Shown piece by piece: positions 36,011-41,520 of a stretch of DNA of 41,520 bases (positions within the stretch are counted from its first letter, which is position 1; each line of letters begins with the position of its first letter). Under the pieces are notes generated by a model. The model searched no databases, had not been told where the DNA came from, and saw only the letters and a program-made list of their open reading frames with translations. The translations under genes were made by a program, and so were the position numbers. The stretch comes from Erysipelotrichaceae bacterium (GTDB lineage Bacteria > Bacillota_I > Bacilli_A > Erysipelotrichales > Erysipelotrichaceae), in contig JAUMYM010000003.1 in the NCBI GenBank assembly GCA_030528645.1, forward strand, positions 1 through 41,520. The letters run 5' to 3'.

Positions 36011-36672
36011 TGCTATCAAAACGATTACATGCCGTTTACAAGCTCATTGAAGAAGGTAGTATCATTAGTGATGTAGGCACTGATCATGCTAAACTTCCAT
36101 GCTTTGTGGTCAGTAGTGGCTTAAGCAGCAAAGCTTATGCGATTGATATTAAAGAAGGTCCACTTTTACAAGCATTAAAGACGATTGAATCACAGACATT
36201 ACAAGATAAGGTAATTCCTATACTATCCGATGGAATAAGTCATTTACCTAGTGATTGTAATGCAGTAACGATTTGTGGCTTAGGTTGGTTAACTTGTGAA
36301 GATATTTTGATGAATGATATTCAGAGTTTGTATAAATTGGACTATGTTATTGTTCAGTTAAATAAAGATTATCATTTATTACGTAAATGGATTAGTGATC
36401 ACCATTTTACAATTGTAGATGAAGAAATTGTTTATGATGGACATTACTATATCATTATAAAATTTAATACCGATTACCATGAATCTTACAGTGATTTACA
36501 AATTTTATTAGGACCTGTATTAATGCAAAAAAGAACTCCATTATTCATAGAGTACTTAGAGTATTTGTTATTAAATTTAAAAGAAATTATTGTAAATGTA
36601 CCAAATGATAGTGAGGTATATAACAATATGCAAAAAGAAATTCAAATTATATGTTCTATACTAGGAAAATAA
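36010..36672 (+). CDS. trmK: tRNA (adenine(22)-N1)-methyltransferase TrmK-like protein
   Basis: A 220-residue protein placed right after rpoD, as trmK is in Bacillus, and starting with the family pattern LSKRLHAVYKLIEEGSIISDVGTDHAKLPCF (SAM-binding motif I in it). TrmK methylates A22 of certain tRNAs. Two usually strict motifs are changed: the expected GMGG loop reads GLGW (90-93), and the expected QPN reads QLN (116-118). The C-terminal helical domain is of normal length. It could be a diverged but working enzyme or one with lost activity. A terminator follows. Confidence 0.82.
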   Translation: MLSKRLHAVYKLIEEGSIISDVGTDHAKLPCFVVSSGLSSKAYAIDIKEGPLLQALKTIESQTLQDKVIPILSDGISHLPSDCNAVTICGLGWLTCEDILMNDIQSLYKLDYVIVQLNKDYHLLRKWISDHHFTIVDEEIVYDGHYYIIIKFNTDYHESYSDLQILLGPVLMQKRTPLFIEYLEYLLLNLKEIIVNVPNDSEVYNNMQKEIQIICSILGK

Positions 36673-36687
36673 TCCTAGTATTTTTTA
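36658..36687 (+). terminator. Terminator of the rpoD-trmK end of the operon
   Basis: ATACTAGGA (36658-36666), loop AAATAA, TCCTAGTAT (36673-36681), then a run of T. Confidence 0.85.
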
Positions 36688-36689
36688 TA

Positions 36690-36710
36690 TAAAAAAAGAC
36701 CATAGGGTCT
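36690..36710 (-). terminator. Terminator of rpsT
   Basis: On the minus strand AGACC, loop CTAT, GGTCT, then seven T residues. The stem is short but the T-run is good. Confidence 0.7.
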
Positions 36711-36972
36711 ATTTTACAGAATCAACTGCTTTTGCTAAGCGTGATTTCATGCGTGAAACATAATTTGAATGCTTAATTTTTGATGTTAATGCTTTATCTA
36801 ATAAAGAGTTAGCATGGTCAAAAGCAACTTTTGCATTTTCTGCATTGTTTGTTGCAACAGCTTCAAGTACTTTTTTGATTGCTGATTTTAGTTCTGATTT
36901 TGCAGCCGTATTTGCAACATTTCTTTTTGCGTTAGTAATTGCGCGCTTTTTTTGTGATTTAATATTCGCCAT
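36709..36972 (-). CDS. rpsT: 30S ribosomal protein bS20
   Basis: An 87-residue basic helical protein, MANIKSQKKRAITNAKRN at the N terminus and AKSELKSAIKKV in the middle, the normal bS20 pattern and length. It binds 16S rRNA early in 30S assembly. AGGAGGTG lies directly before the ATG. It is transcribed alone, with its own strong promoter and terminator, from the opposite strand between trmK and fmt. Confidence 0.96.
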   Translation of the reverse strand: MANIKSQKKRAITNAKRNVANTAAKSELKSAIKKVLEAVATNNAENAKVAFDHANSLLDKALTSKIKHSNYVSRMKSRLAKAVDSVK

Positions 36973-37007
36973 AGTGCACCTCCTTTTATTTATATAAATG
37001 CTTGTAA

Positions 37008-37036
37008 ATTATATCAAAGCAATCAAGAAAATGCAA
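37008..37036 (-). promoter_or_regulatory. Promoter of rpsT
   Basis: Minus-strand TTGCAT (37036-37031), 17-base spacer and a perfect TATAAT (37013-37008), the strongest-looking promoter in the window. Confidence 0.8.
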
Positions 37037-37051
37037 TAATATAACGAAATA

Positions 37052-37060
37052 TGCTATAAT
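37052..37060 (+). promoter_or_regulatory. Extended -10 promoter of fmt
   Basis: TGCTATAAT, a perfect extended -10, 17 bases before the fmt ATG. Its -35 zone overlaps the -35 of the divergent rpsT promoter. Confidence 0.6.
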
Positions 37061-37077
37061 TCTTTTTGGTGATTGAA

Positions 37078-38010
37078 ATGAATAAAACAAAAGTTATTTT
37101 TATGGGGACACCAGAATTCTCGGCAAATATCTTGCAAGGTTTAGTAGAATCTGGCTACAATGTTGTTGCGGTTGTAACACAACCAGATAAAAAAGTAGGG
37201 CGTAAACAAGAGATTGTGTACTCACCAGTAAAGCAATTGGCACAAAGATTACAAATTGATGTTTTACAGCCCGTTAAAATTAAAGATGAGTATCAAATGG
37301 TTTTAGATTATAAACCGGATTTAATTATTACATGTGCCTATGGACAATTTATACCTAGTGTTATCTTAGAATTTCCAATATATAAATGCATTAATGTTCA
37401 TGCTTCTTTATTGCCAAAATATCGTGGAGGAGCACCAATTCATAAAGCTATTATCAATGGTGATCAAACAACGGGTATTACTATTATGCATATGGTAGCG
37501 AAGATGGATGCTGGTGATATACTTGCTCAAAAAGAGTTGGATATTGATCTTTGTGATACAACATCTACATTATTTGAAAAGTTAAGTCATTTAGGAAAAG
37601 ATTTATTATTAGAAATGTTGCCGAAGTATTTAAATCATGAAATTAAACCAATACCACAAGAAGAGTCCTTGGTAACGTATGCATATAATATTAGTAAAGA
37701 AGAAGAATTTGTTTCTTTCAAACGTAAGGCATTCGATGTTTATAACCATATTCGTGGTTTAATTCTTTGGCCGGTTGGCTATGGTAGTATTGAAGAGAAA
37801 CAGATTAAACTACATCAAGTAGAACTAACGTCTCTTTCTTTTCAACAACCATGTGGAACGTTAATCTATCAAGATAAAAAATTATATGTTCAATGCTTGG
37901 ATTATGCAGTTATGTTGCATAAAGTACAAGTGGTTGGAAAACAAGTGGTATCAGCGATGGATTTTTATAATGGTATAGGTAGAACACTTGTAGGTAAACA
38001 ATTTAAGTAG
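37078..38010 (+). CDS. fmt: Methionyl-tRNA formyltransferase
   Basis: A 310-residue enzyme that formylates initiator Met-tRNA. The formyl-transferase core has FMGTPEFS (8-15), the catalytic Asn106 and His108 with SLLPKYRGGAP (110-120), and Asp144 in MDAGDILA. The C-terminal OB-like tRNA-binding domain follows. A TTG four codons upstream is in frame, but GGTGA just before ATG 37078 fixes the start. The usual neighbours def or priA are not next to it; a sortase gene follows 19 bases later and could share the transcript. Confidence 0.95.
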   Translation: MNKTKVIFMGTPEFSANILQGLVESGYNVVAVVTQPDKKVGRKQEIVYSPVKQLAQRLQIDVLQPVKIKDEYQMVLDYKPDLIITCAYGQFIPSVILEFPIYKCINVHASLLPKYRGGAPIHKAIINGDQTTGITIMHMVAKMDAGDILAQKELDIDLCDTTSTLFEKLSHLGKDLLLEMLPKYLNHEIKPIPQEESLVTYAYNISKEEEFVSFKRKAFDVYNHIRGLILWPVGYGSIEEKQIKLHQVELTSLSFQQPCGTLIYQDKKLYVQCLDYAVMLHKVQVVGKQVVSAMDFYNGIGRTLVGKQFK

Positions 38011-38029
38011 TGTATAAAGGGGATCGTAT

Positions 38030-38743
38030 ATGAAAACAAAACGTAGATTAAAAAAATCAGTGTATAACTTAATTATTGTAGTATTAATAGCTATGCTTGG
38101 TTATTCTGTATTTAATTTAGCTAAGATTTATTTTGATGGAGTTAATGCGAAAAGTAGTGCTAAAAAAATACAAGAAATAAAATATGAAAAAGCAGTTGCG
38201 AAAAGTGAAGAAACACCTGTTAAATCTTTAAAAGAAATTAATGAAGATTACATTGGCTGGATCAAAATTGATGATACAATTATTGACTATCCAATTGTTC
38301 AAACGACAAATAACGATTATTATTTGAATCATTCTTTTGAAAAAGAACATACTAAATATGGAGCTATCTTTGCTGATTATCGTAGTGATTTATCAATGAA
38401 GAATAATTTCATTATCTATGGTCATTATATGCAAGATGGTCAAATGTTTGGTGCTTTACATAAATATAAGAATCAAGAATTTTTAAAGAATCATGATGTT
38501 ATAAATCTTGAAATCAATAATCAAACTTATACGTATCGTGTAAAAATTGTTGCGTATATGGATTTAGAAAAAGAGGGAGCTTTTGACTACACGGATTTAA
38601 GTGTTGGTATGAAGACTTACAATGAATTGGTTAAGCCATTTGCAAGCTATTATGAGCCGGTAACAGACAATGTTTTAATCTTATCGACTTGTGCAAGTTA
38701 TACGGATGATACAAGATTATTTGTGGTGTTACAACAAGAGTAA
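38030..38743 (+). CDS. Class B sortase
   Basis: A 237-residue membrane-anchored transpeptidase (helix about 11-32) that attaches surface proteins to the wall. The catalytic triad is visible as His132 (IIYGHYM), Cys221 (LILSTCASY) and Arg229 (DDTRLFVVL). The helical insert before Cys and the LSTC-SY pattern are those of class B (SrtB) enzymes rather than class A. No protein with a sorting signal (LPxTG or NPxTN type) is in this window. It is flanked by fmt and lepA, an odd place for a dedicated sortase, so it may serve a broad or remote substrate set. AAGGGG lies upstream of the ATG. Confidence 0.92.
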   Translation: MKTKRRLKKSVYNLIIVVLIAMLGYSVFNLAKIYFDGVNAKSSAKKIQEIKYEKAVAKSEETPVKSLKEINEDYIGWIKIDDTIIDYPIVQTTNNDYYLNHSFEKEHTKYGAIFADYRSDLSMKNNFIIYGHYMQDGQMFGALHKYKNQEFLKNHDVINLEINNQTYTYRVKIVAYMDLEKEGAFDYTDLSVGMKTYNELVKPFASYYEPVTDNVLILSTCASYTDDTRLFVVLQQE

Positions 38744-38767
38744 AGAAGTCACAGACTTCTTTTATTT
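38742..38767 (+). terminator. Terminator of the fmt-sortase unit
   Basis: AAAGAAGTC (38742-38750), loop ACA, GACTTCTTT (38754-38762), then T-rich. An alternative stem, AAGTCACA (38747-38754) with TGTGACTT (38767-38774), competes for the same bases. Confidence 0.75.
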
Positions 38768-38772
38768 GTGAC

Positions 38773-38801
38773 TTGGTAAGAGATTTATTTTTTGATATAA
38801 T
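38773..38801 (+). promoter_or_regulatory. Promoter of lepA
   Basis: TTGGTA (38773-38778), 17-base spacer and a perfect TATAAT (38796-38801), 22 bases before the lepA ATG. Confidence 0.7.
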
Positions 38802-38823
38802 ACATAGTTACTGGAGGATATTT

Positions 38824-40626
38824 ATGGATCAAAGTAAAATTCGCAATTTTTCAATTATTGCACATATCGATCATGGCAAATCAACACTAGCCGATCGTAT
38901 TTTAGAGGTAACCAATACGGTTACATCCAGAGAAATGATGTCACAACTTTTAGATCAGTTGGATTTAGAGCGTGAGCGTGGTATTACCATTAAGTTAAAT
39001 GCTGTTCAGTTGAAATATCATGCCAAAGATGGTCAAGACTACATATTACATTTAATTGATACTCCAGGTCATGTCGATTTTACTTATGAAGTGTCAAGAT
39101 CACTTGCTGCATGTGAAGGGGCTGTTTTAGTTGTGGATGCTGCTCAAGGTATTGAAGCTCAAACGCTTGCCAATGTGTATTTAGCACTTGATAATGATTT
39201 AGAAATTGTACCGGTTATTAATAAAATTGACTTACCAAGTGCAGATCCTGAACGTGTGAAACATGAAGTTGAACATGTTATAGGTTTAGATTGTAGTGAA
39301 GCACCTTTAATTAGTGCGAAAAATGGTTTAAATATTATTGATGTGTTAGAAAGTGTTGTTAAGAATATACCAAGTCCAAAAGGAAATGTAAAAGATCCAC
39401 TACAAGCCTTGGTGTTTGATAGTTTATATGATACTTATCGTGGTGTTATTGTATTTGTCTGCGTGAAAAATGGACAAATAAAAGTAGGCGATAAAATTAA
39501 GTTTATGGCAACGAATGCGGAATATGAAGTCATAGAGTGTGGTATACGTACGCCAAAAGAAATAAAAAAAGATTGTTTGTTGACAGGAGAAGTAGGGTGG
39601 TTTGCTGCTTCGATTAAGTCGATTCAAGATGTTCATGTAGGGGATACGGTTACCAATAGTTTTAAACCTGCTCAAGAGCCTCTTGCCGGCTATCGTAAGA
39701 TGAATCCAATGGTATATTGTGGATTATATCCAACGGATAATAATCGCTATAACGATTTAAGAGAAGCATTGGAAAAGTTGCAATTAAATGATGCTTCATT
39801 ACAGTTTGAAGCGGAAACTTCACAAGCATTAGGGTTTGGATTCCGCTGTGGATTTTTAGGTTTATTACATATGGATGTGATTCAAGAGCGTTTAGAGCGT
39901 GAATATAATTTAACGTTAATTGCAACTGCACCTTCTGTTATCTATCATTGCTATTTAACAGATCAAACAATGATTACAATAGATAACCCTGCACATTTAC
40001 CACCGGCTCAAAACATTGAACGTTTGGAAGAGCCTTATGTAAAAGCAAGTATCATTGTTCCACCAGATTATGTTGGTGCAGTAATGGAATTATCACAAGC
40101 AAAACGTGGTATTTATATGGATATGCATTACATTGATGATACACGCAATCAAATTGTATATGAAATACCATTGGCTGAAATTGTATATGAATATTTTGAT
40201 AAACTGAAAAGTGTTACAAAGGGCTATGCTTCTTTGGATTATGAATTAGTAGGCTATCGTCCAAGTAAATTAGTGAAGATGGATATTTTATTAAATGGAG
40301 AAAGTGTCGATGCTTTAAGTATTATTGTGCATCGTGATTTTGCTTATAAGCGTGGTAGTGCTATTACAAGTAAATTAAAGGAATTGATTCCGATGCAACA
40401 ATTTGAAATTCCTGTTCAAGCGGCTATTGGTGGCAAGGTCATTGCAAGAACAAATATTAAATCGTTAAGAAAAAATGTTCTTGCAAAATGTTATGGTGGA
40501 GATATTTCACGTAAAAAGAAACTCTTAGAAAAACAAAAAGAAGGTAAAAAGCGTATGAAGGCTGTAGGAAGTGTTGAAATTCCACAAGAAGCATTTATGG
40601 CTGTTTTATCAATGGAAGAAGATTAA
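38824..40626 (+). CDS. lepA: Translation factor LepA (EF4)
   Basis: A 600-residue ribosome-dependent GTPase, homologous to EF-G. The G domain has AHIDHGKS (13-20), [15 protein letters not shown] and NKIDLPSA. The LepA-specific C-terminal domain ends [20 protein letters not shown] and AFMAVL. An in-frame start 17 codons upstream (38773) lies in the promoter; GGAGG (38812-38816) fixes ATG 38824. hemW begins seven bases after its stop, the lepA-hemW order being common in Firmicutes. Its role is in ribosome assembly or rescue of mistranslocated ribosomes. Confidence 0.97.
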   Translation: MDQSKIRNFSIIAHIDHGKSTLADRILEVTNTVTSREMMSQLLDQLDLERERGITIKLNAVQLKYHAKDGQDYILHLIDTPGHVDFTYEVSRSLAACEGAVLVVDAAQGIEAQTLANVYLALDNDLEIVPVINKIDLPSADPERVKHEVEHVIGLDCSEAPLISAKNGLNIIDVLESVVKNIPSPKGNVKDPLQALVFDSLYDTYRGVIVFVCVKNGQIKVGDKIKFMATNAEYEVIECGIRTPKEIKKDCLLTGEVGWFAASIKSIQDVHVGDTVTNSFKPAQEPLAGYRKMNPMVYCGLYPTDNNRYNDLREALEKLQLNDASLQFEAETSQALGFGFRCGFLGLLHMDVIQERLEREYNLTLIATAPSVIYHCYLTDQTMITIDNPAHLPPAQNIERLEEPYVKASIIVPPDYVGAVMELSQAKRGIYMDMHYIDDTRNQIVYEIPLAEIVYEYFDKLKSVTKGYASLDYELVGYRPSKLVKMDILLNGESVDALSIIVHRDFAYKRGSAITSKLKELIPMQQFEIPVQAAIGGKVIARTNIKSLRKNVLAKCYGGDISRKKKLLEKQKEGKKRMKAVGSVEIPQEAFMAVLSMEED

Positions 40627-40632
40627 GCATTC

Positions 40633-41520
40633 ATGGTTGAGCATTTATATCTCCATGTTCCATTTTGCAATAAAATTTGTAGTTACTGTGATTTTGCTAA
40701 AACAGGCTATCAGGAACAATTGGTAGAGAAATGGCTTAAGGTTGTTGCAAAGGAACTCAAAGAGCGTGTTTTGGATACGGAATTAACTACAATTTATATT
40801 GGTGGAGGTACACCAAGCAGTTTAAGTGTCCAACAATTAGAAACATTGCTTCTTCTTTTGAAACCTTATACTAAAAAAGTAAAAGAGTATACGATAGAAG
40901 CAAATCCAGAATCGTTAAGCATGGACAAGTTATATGTATTAAAAACCTATGGAGTCAATCGTATCAGTCTAGGTGTACAATCTACCCATCAAGAGTTATT
41001 AGATATGATGAATCGAGCGCATCGATATACAGATGTAAAAGAAGTGATTGATCATTGTATTCAAGTTGGAATCGATAATATCAGTGTTGATTTAATGTAT
41101 TCTTTGCCGAATCAAACCATGCAACAATGGGAAGAGACGTTATATAATATTGTTCAATTACCAATCACGCATATTTCTTTGTATAGTCTAACCATTGAAG
41201 ATAATACAGTTTTTAAAAAGAAACAGTATGAAAGTTTACCTGTTGAAATAGAAACAAAAATGTATCAAAAAGCGATTCGTATCTGTACTCAATACGGATT
41301 TATGCATTATGAAATCAGTAATTTTGCTAAAGATGGTAAGGAATCTTTACATAATAAAGCATATTGGAAGTACAAAGATTTTTATGGCATATCACTTGGT
41401 GCAAGTGGTAAAATTCAACAACAGCGTTATGATAATACTCGTAACTTTAAAGCATATTTAAATCATGAATATATTCAAACATCTTATCAAGAAGATGAAA
41501 AAGAAGTTATGTTTAATATG
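40633..41520 (+). CDS. hemW: HemW-like radical SAM protein (heme chaperone), 3' end cut off
   Basis: The reading frame is open to the end of the window for 296 codons. The radical-SAM cluster motif is CNKICSYC (Cys12, Cys16, Cys19) after LYLHVPF, then IYIGGGTPSSL, EANPESL, GVNRISLGVQS and SVDLMYSLPNQTMQQWEETL, all as in HemW (formerly called oxygen-independent coproporphyrinogen oxidase-like). HemW has Cys19 followed by Asp-Phe, whereas true HemN proteins carry an additional cysteine (CxxxCxxCxC), absent here. Its likely job is heme binding and delivery. The window contains no heme synthesis genes. The missing C-terminal part is roughly a fifth of the usual length. Confidence 0.93.
   Translation, partial: MVEHLYLHVPFCNKICSYCDFAKTGYQEQLVEKWLKVVAKELKERVLDTELTTIYIGGGTPSSLSVQQLETLLLLLKPYTKKVKEYTIEANPESLSMDKLYVLKTYGVNRISLGVQSTHQELLDMMNRAHRYTDVKEVIDHCIQVGIDNISVDLMYSLPNQTMQQWEETLYNIVQLPITHISLYSLTIEDNTVFKKKQYESLPVEIETKMYQKAIRICTQYGFMHYEISNFAKDGKESLHNKAYWKYKDFYGISLGASGKIQQQRYDNTRNFKAYLNHEYIQTSYQEDEKEVMFNM

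Noticed and set aside
38773-38823. A 17-residue N-terminal extension of LepA.
   Set aside because: Its start overlaps the -35 of a good promoter; the ATG at 38824 has GGAGG and gives the family N terminus.
1-41520. Mobile elements, prophage genes, defence systems, tRNA or rRNA genes.
   Set aside because: I saw no transposase, integrase, capsid, toxin-antitoxin or nuclease-type genes, no long direct repeats at ends, and no cloverleaf or rRNA sequence. Codon use appears uniform by eye except in the low-complexity Lys-rich ORF.

Overview
This window looks like a chromosomal housekeeping region of an AT-rich (roughly one-third GC by eye) low-GC Gram-positive bacterium. The gene families, the single-chain glycyl-tRNA synthetase, the MEP isoprenoid genes, a class B sortase and a recognisable ybeY-dgkA-cdd-era-recO-glyS-dnaG-rpoD-trmK cluster fit the Firmicutes. 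The lineage Erysipelotrichia (Solobacterium/Bulleidia/Holdemania-like) is my best inference, but no rRNA is present to prove it. I see no tRNA or rRNA genes, IS elements, prophage or CRISPR. No gap without a gene exceeds 300 bases.

Layout. (1) 1-5660: tail of an RluB/RsuA-type pseudouridine synthase, then ispH-pepD, a DEAD-box helicase, an Mn-type superoxide dismutase and ispG; converging genes share bidirectional terminators. (2) 5754-9631: a class B penicillin-binding protein, an unknown Thr-linker lipoprotein, the 49-residue ribosomal protein bL33 and a glyoxalase II-like hydrolase. (3) 9697-13132: a complete, tightly overlapping comGA-comGG operon for a competence pseudopilus. (4) 13183-15259: efp, then an FMN riboswitch controlling the riboflavin transporter ribU, with ung behind it. 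(5) 15331-19235: an unknown acidic tail-anchored protein, cmk, der and gpsA. (6) 19272-22654, minus strand: degV-family gene and a class A PBP with a C-terminal extension. (7) 22740-27902: dnaE and a two-component system. (8) 27926-36672: ybjQ-like gene, ybeY, dgkA, cdd, era, recO, glyS, dnaG, a lysine-rich ORF, rpoD and trmK, mostly with overlapping or nearly touching ends. (9) 36709-41520: rpsT (minus), fmt, sortase B, lepA and a truncated hemW.

Functionally the genes serve cell-wall synthesis (two PBPs, IspG/IspH and undecaprenol-kinase-like DgkA supplying lipid carrier), translation and ribosome quality (EF-P, bL33, bS20, Der, Era, YbeY, LepA, GlyRS, Fmt), replication (DnaE, DnaG) and transcription (RpoD).

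The points most worth a second look are: the lysine-rich ORF (34271-34792) that lies in the same frame as rpoD and is separated from it by one TAA codon; an EF-P whose modification loop lacks the canonical PGKG lysine; a TrmK with altered methyltransferase motifs; the FMN riboswitch with a duplicated AAGGTTTT strand suggesting an explicit terminator/antiterminator switch; and several starts that lack a convincing ribosome-binding site. I did not find convincing evidence of a wholly new multi-gene system here.
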